Assembly: GCF_046557915.1 (NCBI RefSeq)
Contig: NZ_JBHEBG010000002.1
Location: 558,001 to 622,000, forward strand
Reading direction: 5' to 3'
DNA: 64,000 nt
DNA from: JBHEBG01 sp046557915
GTDB lineage: Bacteria; Bacteroidota; Bacteroidia; Flavobacteriales; Flavobacteriaceae
In this document: piece by piece, positions 34,516 through 41,697 of the stretch
Numbering within the stretch: position 1 is the stretch's first letter
Layout: each line of letters opens with the position of its first letter
Notes under the pieces: generated by a model
Told to the model about the DNA's origin: nothing
The model's input: the letters and a program-made list of their open reading frames with translations, nothing else
Database searches by the model: none
Program-made: the position numbers and the translations under genes

Positions 34516-35775
34516 CTATTCTCCCATTGCTGCTGCAACAGCGGCCGATAACCGCTTATAGGTTCCGTTTTCCAAACGTTCCCTGATACTTGAAAATGCT
34601 TCTAAGGTAATGGCAATGTCTTCTAAGGTATGTGTGGCTGTAGGAATCATACGTAACAGTATCAATCCTTTGGGAATTACAGGATAAACCACAATGGAAC
34701 AGAAGATTCCATGGTTTTCTCGTAAGTCCTTAACCAGCGCCATAGCTTCCGGAATGCTACCATTTAGGTAAACAGGGGTAACACAACTCGATGTGGTCCC
34801 TATATCAAATCCCCTTTCCTTAAGTCCGTTTTGGAGCGCATCTACGTTTTCCCACAGCTTGGCCTTTAACTCTGGCATGGTACGTAACATATCCAACCTC
34901 TTTAAGGCGCCTTTTACGTAAACCATCGGAAGCGATTTGGCAAACATTTGAGATCGAAGGTTGTATTTTAAGTAATCGATAATCTCTTTATCAGCCGCCA
35001 AGAAAGCACCTATACCTGCCATAGATTTTGCAAAAGTGGCAAAGTACACGTCAATATCGTCTTGCACACCTTGTTCTTCACCAGCACCAGCACCGGTCTT
35101 ACCCAAGGTTCCAAAGCCATGTGCGTCATCTACCAATAATCTAAACGTATATTTTTGTTTTAAGGCAACTATTTCCCTAAGCTTCCCTTGTTCGCCACGC
35201 ATACCAAAAACGCCTTCGGAAATCACCAAAATACCTCCCCCGGTCTGCTCGGCCATTTTTGTGGCTCGATCCAGGTTTTTTTCCAAACTTTCAATGTCGT
35301 TGTGCTTAAAGGTAAAGCGTTTGCCCATATGCAGACGTACCCCGTCTATTATGCACGCGTGCGAATCCACATCGTAAACGATTATATCATCTTTGGACAC
35401 TAGCGCATCAATTGCGGAAAGTATGCCTTGGTATCCAAAATTTAAAAGATAGGACGATTCTTTTTGTACAAAAGCGGCCAGTTCTTGCTCTAACTGCTCG
35501 TGAAAATCTGTGTGCCCACTCATCATTCTAGCACCCATTGGGTATGCGGCACCATGCTCGGCAGCGGCATCTCCATCAACTTTTTTGATTTCAGGTAAGT
35601 TGGCAAGACCTAAGTAATCATTGATACTCCACGTGATTACATCTTTACCTTGAAACTTCATCCGGTTGGAAATTGGACCTTCCAACTTTGGAAAAACGAA
35701 ATATCCCTCTGCCTGTGAAGCCCATTTTCCCAAGGGGCCTTTATTCTCAATAATTCTATCAAACAAGTCTCTCAT
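34516..35775 (-). CDS. PLP-dependent alpha-oxoamine synthase, probable cysteate acyltransferase
   Basis: 419 residues of the KBL/SPT/AONS fold. DDAHGFGTLGKTG (Asp/His contacting PLP) and TFAKSMAGIGAF (PLP Lys) are intact, as are MGARMMSGHTDFHEQLEQELA and the substrate-loop LNFGYQGILSAID. These enzymes condense an amino acid with an acyl thioester and lose CO2. In Bacteroidota members of this group include 2-amino-3-ketobutyrate ligase, serine palmitoyltransferase and the cysteate acyltransferase that begins capnine/sulfonolipid synthesis. Next to a cysteine-synthase-fold gene, the last is my preferred reading. A -7 box of its own and an upstream terminator suggest separate transcription. Confidence 0.85.
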   Translation of the reverse strand: MRDLFDRIIENKGPLGKWASQAEGYFVFPKLEGPISNRMKFQGKDVITWSINDYLGLANLPEIKKVDGDAAAEHGAAYPMGARMMSGHTDFHEQLEQELAAFVQKESSYLLNFGYQGILSAIDALVSKDDIIVYDVDSHACIIDGVRLHMGKRFTFKHNDIESLEKNLDRATKMAEQTGGGILVISEGVFGMRGEQGKLREIVALKQKYTFRLLVDDAHGFGTLGKTGAGAGEEQGVQDDIDVYFATFAKSMAGIGAFLAADKEIIDYLKYNLRSQMFAKSLPMVYVKGALKRLDMLRTMPELKAKLWENVDALQNGLKERGFDIGTTSSCVTPVYLNGSIPEAMALVKDLRENHGIFCSIVVYPVIPKGLILLRMIPTATHTLEDIAITLEAFSSIRERLENGTYKRLSAAVAAAMGE

Positions 35776-35798
35776 TAAGCCTGGATTGGTTTAACTGC

Positions 35799-35806
35799 AA
35801 AAGTAT
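35799..35806 (-). promoter_or_regulatory. -7 promoter box (TACTTTTG on minus strand)
   Basis: TAnnTTTG match 23 bases before the start at 35775. Confidence 0.45.
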
Positions 35807-35850
35807 ATATTTTTAACAAGCATTCATAAATTATTTTAGGGGGCAATAAA

Positions 35851-35879
35851 AAAGCAATGACCACGGGTGCCATTGCTTT
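35851..35879 (-). terminator. Intrinsic terminator of the cysteine-synthase-like gene
   Basis: Nine-bp stem AAAGCAATG / CATTGCTTT with an 11-base loop; on the minus strand it is followed by a T-run. It lies between two same-strand genes. Confidence 0.75.
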
Positions 35880-35901
35880 GGATGTAAATATTGAGTATAG
35901 T

Positions 35902-36942
35902 TTATTTTATGAACTCTATTTGTTGGGCTTCCTCCACATTTTTGGTATCGAAAAAGCCTTGGTCGTTCATCCAATCATCACTGTATACCTTGCTCATATA
36001 TCTAGAACCGTGATCAGGGAAAATTACGACTATATTACTGTTTTTACCAAATTCGCCTTCCGCATCCAACTGCTTCACAGCTTGCATTACGGCTCCACTG
36101 GTATAACCAACAAAAAGGCCTTCGGTCTTTGAAATTTCACGGGCCGTATGGGCACTTTCTTCGTCGGTAACTTTAATAAATTTATCGATTAGTTCAAAAT
36201 CTGTAGCTGAAGGAATCAGGTTTTTGCCCAAGCCCTCTATCCGATAAGGATATATTTCGTTGGCATCAAATTCCTTAGTCTCGTGGTATTTTTTTAAAAC
36301 CGAACCAAAAGCATCTACACCAATGACTTTTACCTTCGGATTTTGTTCCTTAAGGTAACGGGCCGTTCCGGAGATAGTACCCCCTGTACCACTACAAGCA
36401 ATTAAATGGGTGATATTACCATTGGTCTGTTTCCAAATCTCTGGCCCAGTGGTTTTATAATGTGCCTCTATATTAAGTTCGTTAAAATATTGGTTAATGT
36501 AGATAGATCCTTTGGTTTCTTCATGCAGTCGCTTGGCAACTTGATAGTAAGATCGTGGATCATCCGCGCTAACGTGGGCAGGACAGATATATACCTTTGC
36601 TCCCATGGATCGGAGCATATCTATCTTATCTTTTGAAGATTTGGAACTAACTGCCAAAATGCACTCGTAACCTTTTATGATACTCACCATGGCTATGCTA
36701 AAACCGGTATTTCCTGAAGTGGTCTCAATAATGGTACTGCCCTCAGTTAGTATACCTTTGCGTTCTGCCTCTTCTATGATGTAAGCTGCAATTCTATCTT
36801 TTGATGAATGTCCCGGGTTAAACGCCTCTACTTTGGCATAAAAATTTCCGGTAAGCTGATCCGCAATCCTGTTTAATTTAACTAAAGGTGTATTTCCTAT
36901 AAGTTCCAGGATATTGTTATAAGCATCTATCTTATGTTCCAT
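35902..36942 (-). CDS. PLP-dependent cysteine synthase/CBS-fold enzyme, candidate cysteate synthase
   Basis: 346 residues of PLP fold type II. The PLP Lys lies in FNPGHSSKDRIAAY (canonical forms have NPGGSxKDR, so the Gly to His change is notable), with TTSGNTGFSIA for substrate binding and SGTGGTISGTARYL for the phosphate of PLP. The C-terminal FPDHGSRYMSKVYSDDWM resembles cystathionine beta-synthase-type enzymes. Canonical CysK makes cysteine from O-acetylserine; the altered active-site loop and the adjacent oxoamine synthase suggest cysteate formation from phosphoserine and sulfite. This is inference and needs assay. Confidence 0.8.
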   Translation of the reverse strand: MEHKIDAYNNILELIGNTPLVKLNRIADQLTGNFYAKVEAFNPGHSSKDRIAAYIIEEAERKGILTEGSTIIETTSGNTGFSIAMVSIIKGYECILAVSSKSSKDKIDMLRSMGAKVYICPAHVSADDPRSYYQVAKRLHEETKGSIYINQYFNELNIEAHYKTTGPEIWKQTNGNITHLIACSGTGGTISGTARYLKEQNPKVKVIGVDAFGSVLKKYHETKEFDANEIYPYRIEGLGKNLIPSATDFELIDKFIKVTDEESAHTAREISKTEGLFVGYTSGAVMQAVKQLDAEGEFGKNSNIVVIFPDHGSRYMSKVYSDDWMNDQGFFDTKNVEEAQQIEFIK

Positions 36943-36997
36943 AAAGGGGGGTCTAGTTTAAAAACATAGCAATCGTTAAATAACTATATTTCGGGGA

Positions 36998-37005
36998 CAA
37001 AATTA
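36998..37005 (-). promoter_or_regulatory. Possible -7 promoter box (TAATTTTG on minus strand)
   Basis: TAnnTTTG match 55 bases before the start at 36942, just after the stop of the S9 peptidase gene. Confidence 0.35.
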
Positions 37006-37019
37006 GTATTTTTTTTTAA

Positions 37020-39158
37020 TTATTGAATTTTACCTTCCAAATCTAATAAAAAAGCGTACTCTTTTGCTGCTTCCTTTAGTGCTTCAAACCTGCCCGAAGC
37101 CCCGCCGTGGCCCGCATCCATGTTGGTATCAAGAAAAAGAAGATTATCATCTGTCTTCATCTCCCTCAGCTTGGCCACCCACTTGGCAGGCTCCCAATAT
37201 TGCACTTGTGAATCGTGCAAACCCGTTGTCACCAAAAGATTGGGATATGCTTTCGCCGTAACGTTATCGTAAGGGGAATACGATTTCATATAATCATAAT
37301 ACTCCTTATCATTGGGGTTGCCCCATTCGTCATATTCTCCTGTTGTTAGCGGAATGGAATCGTCCAACATCGTTGTAATTACATCTACAAAGGGTACGGC
37401 CGCAACAACACCGTTGTATAAGTCGGGAGCCATATTAACTATAGCACCCATTAACAAGCCACCTGCCGAGCCGCCTGCGGCATACAGATGGTCTGGACTG
37501 GTGAGACCACTATCGATCAAAAACTTGGAACAATCCACAAAATCGGTAAACGTATTCTTTTTTTCTAACAACTTACCCCCCTCATACCATTGTCTTCCTA
37601 AATATTGTCCCCCTCTAATATGTGCTATGGCATAAACGAACCCTCTATCTAACAAACTTAAGCGTACCGTAGAAAAATAGGGATCTATGGTTGCCCCATA
37701 AGACCCATACGCATATTGTAAAACAGGATTTGCCTTGTTCAAATCAGTATCTTTATGGTATACTATGGACATGGGTACCTTTTCTCCGTCCCTTGCAGTG
37801 GCCCAGATACGCTTGGACAGATAATTTTCTTTTTGAAACTTTCCGCCAAGCACTTCTTGCTCTTTTTTAATGGTCTTTTCCTTGGTACTAAGATTAAAGT
37901 CTATGACCGAACTTGGGGTAGTCATACTATTATACGCATACCTTAAAATTTCGGTATCAAATTCGGGATTATGACTTGCGTAAGCCGTATAGGTTTCACC
38001 TTCTAAGGGCAAGTAGTAACTGTCATTACCATCCCAACGCACAATTTTAAGCTTATTGAGGCCATTTTCTCGTTCGGACAGTACATAATAGTCTTTAAAG
38101 ATATCTATGTCCTCTAACAGCACCTCCGTACGATGTGGAATAAACTCTTCCCAATTATCCGATGATGTATTTTCTTCTTTAACTTTCATCAGTTTAAAAT
38201 TGGTTGCCTTGTCCTTATTGGTAAGTACATAGAAATCTGTACCGTAATGGGCAATAGAGTATTCTAACCCTCTGGTCCTTGGAGAAAATATTTTAAACTG
38301 TCCATCAGGATCATCGGCCCTTAGCACCTGATATTCAGAGGTTAATGTACTATAAGAGCCTATAACGATATACTTTCTTGATTTGGTCTTGTACACAAAA
38401 GTGCCAAAAGTCTCGTCCTCCTCGTTGAAAATCAATTTATCCGTTTTGGCGGAAGTACCAAGACGATGTTTGTAAATCTTATCAGAACGTAAGGTTACAG
38501 GATCTTTTTGAGTATAAAACAGGGTTTTGTTATCGTTTGCCCATACGGCGCTTCCTGTAGTATTTTCTATTTTATCGGGATATATTTCCCCGGTTTCCAA
38601 ATTCTTGATCTGGATGATATATTGCCTTCTGGATACGGTATCAATAGAAAATGCTGCTAATTTGTTATTCGGACTTATCGCCAATCCTCCCAAATTAAAG
38701 AAATCGTGCCCCTCTGCCATTTCATTGCAATCGAACAAAATTTCTTCCTTGGCCTGCTCCTCTCCCATCCGTCGAGAATATATTGGATATTCCTTTCCCT
38801 TTTCATAGCGCGTATAGTACCAATAGCCATTTTGTTTATAGGGTACGGAAGAATCGTCTTCTTTGATCCGGCCTTTCATTTCATCAAAAAGTGTTTTTTG
38901 AAAATCTTTGGTATGCGCCGTTAAACCGTTATAGTAAGCGTTTTCCTCATTCAAATAGGCAATTACCTCTTCATCTTCCCTTTGATTAAGCCAATAGTAA
39001 TTGTCTACTCTTACATCGTTATGCATTACTAATTCCTTGGGTACTTTTTTGGCAATCGGGGCCGGTGTTTTGGTCATATCCTTTTTTTGGTTTTGACAGG
39101 AAACGGCAAAAGTAACACATAACAAAAAAACAACTTCCTTTTTTCTTAATGCTATCAT
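37020..39158 (-). CDS. ptrB: Oligopeptidase B-type S9 peptidase, lipoprotein or secreted
   Basis: 712 residues. After a lipoprotein-like N-terminus (VVFLLCVTFAVSCQNQ, lipobox Cys) the beta-propeller domain (VRVDNYYWLNQREDEEVIAYL, ISPNNKLAAFSID) precedes the alpha/beta hydrolase domain with AHIRGGQYLGRQWYEGGK, catalytic Ser in AAGGSAGGLLMG, Asp in the region TTGLHDSQVQYWEP and His in DAGHGGASGRFE. Prolyl-oligopeptidase family enzymes cut short peptides; oligopeptidase B prefers basic residues. The lipobox suggests envelope location rather than the usual cytosol. Confidence 0.92.
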   Translation of the reverse strand: MIALRKKEVVFLLCVTFAVSCQNQKKDMTKTPAPIAKKVPKELVMHNDVRVDNYYWLNQREDEEVIAYLNEENAYYNGLTAHTKDFQKTLFDEMKGRIKEDDSSVPYKQNGYWYYTRYEKGKEYPIYSRRMGEEQAKEEILFDCNEMAEGHDFFNLGGLAISPNNKLAAFSIDTVSRRQYIIQIKNLETGEIYPDKIENTTGSAVWANDNKTLFYTQKDPVTLRSDKIYKHRLGTSAKTDKLIFNEEDETFGTFVYKTKSRKYIVIGSYSTLTSEYQVLRADDPDGQFKIFSPRTRGLEYSIAHYGTDFYVLTNKDKATNFKLMKVKEENTSSDNWEEFIPHRTEVLLEDIDIFKDYYVLSERENGLNKLKIVRWDGNDSYYLPLEGETYTAYASHNPEFDTEILRYAYNSMTTPSSVIDFNLSTKEKTIKKEQEVLGGKFQKENYLSKRIWATARDGEKVPMSIVYHKDTDLNKANPVLQYAYGSYGATIDPYFSTVRLSLLDRGFVYAIAHIRGGQYLGRQWYEGGKLLEKKNTFTDFVDCSKFLIDSGLTSPDHLYAAGGSAGGLLMGAIVNMAPDLYNGVVAAVPFVDVITTMLDDSIPLTTGEYDEWGNPNDKEYYDYMKSYSPYDNVTAKAYPNLLVTTGLHDSQVQYWEPAKWVAKLREMKTDDNLLFLDTNMDAGHGGASGRFEALKEAAKEYAFLLDLEGKIQ

Positions 39159-39186
39159 AAAAAATATTATTTTCGGCGCAATTTAC

Positions 39187-39194
39187 TAATTTTG
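39187..39194 (+). promoter_or_regulatory. -7 promoter box (TAATTTTG)
   Basis: TAnnTTTG match 24 bases before the ATG at 39219. Confidence 0.45.
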
Positions 39195-39218
39195 TAGGTA
39201 GAATCTTAAAAAAACGAC

Positions 39219-39545
39219 ATGTTTGGAGATATGATGGGTATGATGGGAAAACTTAAGGAAACCCAAGAAAAAGTAAAAGCTACCAAGGACCGACTCAACA
39301 CGGTACTTTTGGATGAAGCAACCTCCGACGGACTCTTGGGCGTTACCATTACCGCCAACCGGACGATAAAAAACATTACCATTGATGATGCGCTTATGGC
39401 GGACAAAGAGCAGCTGGAAGATTACTTGGTTTTAACATTGAACAAAGCTATAGAACGAGCTACAAACGTTAACGAAACTGAGCTTGCGGCAGTTGCCAAA
39501 GAAGGCATGCCCAATATACCCGGGATGGATTCATTTTTTAAATAG
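39219..39545 (+). CDS. ybaB: YbaB/EbfC family nucleoid-associated protein
   Basis: 108 residues, cytosolic. The Met-rich start (MFGDMMGMMGKLKETQEKV), the amphipathic helix, the central strand region LLGVTITANRTIKNITIDD and the C-terminal helix NKAIERATNVNETEL match YbaB/EbfC. The dimer binds DNA with low sequence preference. It is usually next to dnaX or recR in proteobacteria, but not here. The following thioredoxin-like gene starts 37 bases downstream and may share the transcript. Confidence 0.92.
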   Translation: MFGDMMGMMGKLKETQEKVKATKDRLNTVLLDEATSDGLLGVTITANRTIKNITIDDALMADKEQLEDYLVLTLNKAIERATNVNETELAAVAKEGMPNIPGMDSFFK

Positions 39546-39582
39546 GCCCGATTCTTGAAGTGACTTAACCAAAATCTTATCG

Positions 39583-40038
39583 ATGAAAAAAATCTTCTTA
39601 TTCTGTTTATTACCTGTCTTGCTTTCTGCCCAGGCCGATCTTAAAGTGGTAGAAGGAGTTAATTGGACTACAGATTATGCGGAAGCTATGGAAAAAGCTG
39701 CAGAGGAACATAAAAACGTACTACTCTACTTTACGGGTAGCGATTGGTGTCCTCCATGTAAAATGCTAAAGGCCGATCTGTTCGAAACTTCCAATTTTAA
39801 GGATCTGGCGAAACATTACGTATTGTTATATATTGATATGCCCAGGAATAAAGACCTGCTTACCTCCGAGTTATTGGCACACAACAAGGAACTTTTATCC
39901 AAGTTTAACAAAAAGGGGGTTTTTCCGTTGATGAAAGTACTTAATCATAAGGGACGGGAACTAGGTGAAATTTCCGGATACAATATGAACGGTTATATTG
40001 AACCGCATCTGAACCTACTGCAAAAACACTGTAAATAA
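39583..40038 (+). CDS. Secreted thioredoxin-fold protein
   Basis: 151 residues with a signal peptide (KKIFLFCLLPVLLSAQA). It has NWTTDYAEAMEKAAEEHKNVLLYFTGSDWCPPCK with an intact WCPPCK redox pair, then the thioredoxin strands YVLLYIDMPR and GVFPLMKVLNHKGRELGEISGY. This is the Thioredoxin_7/DUF255-like group, predicted to act in the periplasm in disulfide reduction or isomerisation. No partner DsbD-type gene is adjacent. A stem-loop follows directly after the stop codon. Confidence 0.9.
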   Translation: MKKIFLFCLLPVLLSAQADLKVVEGVNWTTDYAEAMEKAAEEHKNVLLYFTGSDWCPPCKMLKADLFETSNFKDLAKHYVLLYIDMPRNKDLLTSELLAHNKELLSKFNKKGVFPLMKVLNHKGRELGEISGYNMNGYIEPHLNLLQKHCK

Positions 40039-40039
40039 A

Positions 40040-40079
40040 AAGGGCTTCAAATCCTAATAATTATTAGAGTGAAGCCCTT
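40040..40079. terminator. Stem-loop after the thioredoxin-like gene
   Basis: Ten-bp stem AAGGGCTTCA / TGAAGCCCTT, extended by an inner CTAATAA / TTATTAG pairing. No T-run on the plus strand, but a T-run on the minus strand, so it may also stop antisense transcription. Confidence 0.6.
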
Positions 40080-40291
40080 CTGAGGTTGGTCAGTGTTCTG
40101 GTGTTACTTGTTGTTCTTTTCAATAGACCAAGCCATTCAGTCCGCTAAATCTAATCAAAATATCGATAATTAGCATTAAATCATCGATGAAATGCACAGG
40201 GAAGCCAAGAATTATTGATAAATCGGGTCCTCAACTGTTACAATGCTACCTAAAATATCGTATTTTTAAGGGTATGTTGTAATACCCCGCT

Positions 40292-40624
40292 ATGATTCAA
40301 ATAAAAAAGGAAAAGACAAACAGTTTTAGCTTCAGCCTAAAGACCGAAGGTGGGATTACTCTGCTAAAAAGTGTAGAATTCCATAGTGAAGAGGCTATAA
40401 AAAAAACGATTACGAGCCTGTATCCCTTGGTAAAAAACAATAATGCCTTTGAGCGAAGAACAAATAGTTCCGGGGAATTCCTTTTTAATTTAAAAGACGG
40501 CAACGGAAGAATTATTGGCAATAGTCAGCTATACAATTCAGAAGCGGGTATGGAGAATGGCATAAAAAATCTAAGAAACCGCATTACTTCGCTACCACCC
40601 AACCTAGATTTAGGTTTAGTTTAA
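40292..40624 (+). CDS. YegP/DUF1508 family protein
   Basis: 110 residues with the DUF1508 layout of two near-repeats: FSFSLKTEGGITLLKSVEFHSEEAIKKTI and FLFNLKDGNGRIIGNSQLYNSEAGMENGI. The second half retains the KDGNGxIIGxSxxYxSExGxENGI form better than the first. Family function is not firmly known. It overlaps the convergent threonine aldolase gene by nine bases at the 3' ends. Confidence 0.88.
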   Translation: MIQIKKEKTNSFSFSLKTEGGITLLKSVEFHSEEAIKKTITSLYPLVKNNNAFERRTNSSGEFLFNLKDGNGRIIGNSQLYNSEAGMENGIKNLRNRITSLPPNLDLGLV

Positions 40625-41641
40625 GCTCGCTAATAGCTCTAGCAGGGCGTTATGCATCGCTTCGGTATAGTCCAAATGGGTTACAATACGTAATTTTCCT
40701 TGGCCCATGCTAATGATCTGAACTCCTTTCGCTCCCAATTTTTCCACAAACTGATCGCCGCTGAGGTAGTTTTCATCAATTTCGAATATGATGATATTGG
40801 TTTCTATGGGCTCTACCTTTTTTATAAAAGATAACCCTGTGAGCACCTCCCCTATTGTTTTTGCCTTCCTATGATCTTCTGCAAGTCGGTCTATATGATT
40901 ATCCAAAGCATATATTGCAGCGGCGGCCAGAAAACCGGCTTGGCGCATTCCTCCTCCCAGTACTTTTCTTACCCTAAGTGCTTTCTGTATTAAATCGTTG
41001 CTGCCCACAAGAGCAGAACCTACAGGACACCCCAGGCCCTTACTGAAACAAACGCTTATGGTGTTAAACATGGCGCCGTACTGTAAGGGAGATTCCTTTT
41101 TGGCAACCAAGGCATTCCATAGTCGGGCACCGTCTAGATGATATGCCAGGCCGTTGGTATTGCATACCTCTTGTATACTTTGCAGTTCATCAAAATCCCA
41201 ACATGCACCGCCGCCCTTATTTGTGGTATTTTCAATACATACCAATTTACTTAGAGGGCTGTGGTAAAAATCGGGAGGGTTTATGGCATCCTTTACCTGA
41301 CTGGCTGTCATCATGCCCCTATTGCCATCCACCAGTTTACAAGAAACTCCGCTATTAAAACTAACACCACCACCTTCGTAGTTGTAAACATGCGCATATT
41401 TGTCGCATATCAATTGATCTCCCGGGTTTGTATGGAGTTTAATGGCTGTTTGGTTGGCCATGGTACCACTTGGAAAAAACAGTGCGGCCTCCATGCCAAA
41501 AAAACCCGCCACCTTTGCTTCCAATGCATTTACCGAAGGATCTGCCTTAAAAACGTCGTCACCTACCTTGGCGCCCATCATAGCTTCTAACATCCCCTGG
41601 GTGGGTTTGGTTACTGTATCACTGATTAAATTTATTTCCAC
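40616..41641 (-). CDS. GntG-type PLP-dependent (threonine) aldolase
   Basis: 341 residues: ISDTVTKPTQGMLEAMMGAKVGDDVFKADPSVNALE near the N-terminus, PSGTMANQTAIK (phosphate and substrate loop), HLDGARLWNALVA (Asp and Arg contacting PLP) and the PLP Lys in ISVCFSKGLGCPVGSALVGS. This is the low-specificity L-threonine aldolase family (beta-eliminating lyase fold), cleaving L-threonine or L-allo-threonine to glycine and acetaldehyde. GntG-type members also act on other beta-hydroxy amino acids, so the exact substrate is uncertain. Length is normal. Confidence 0.92.
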   Translation of the reverse strand: MEINLISDTVTKPTQGMLEAMMGAKVGDDVFKADPSVNALEAKVAGFFGMEAALFFPSGTMANQTAIKLHTNPGDQLICDKYAHVYNYEGGGVSFNSGVSCKLVDGNRGMMTASQVKDAINPPDFYHSPLSKLVCIENTTNKGGGACWDFDELQSIQEVCNTNGLAYHLDGARLWNALVAKKESPLQYGAMFNTISVCFSKGLGCPVGSALVGSNDLIQKALRVRKVLGGGMRQAGFLAAAAIYALDNHIDRLAEDHRKAKTIGEVLTGLSFIKKVEPIETNIIIFEIDENYLSGDQFVEKLGAKGVQIISMGQGKLRIVTHLDYTEAMHNALLELLASLN

Positions 41642-41697
41642 ATTGTTTCACTTATTCGGTTAATAAGAAGGTGTCTTTAAAAGCTGGGTAAAAGGTA

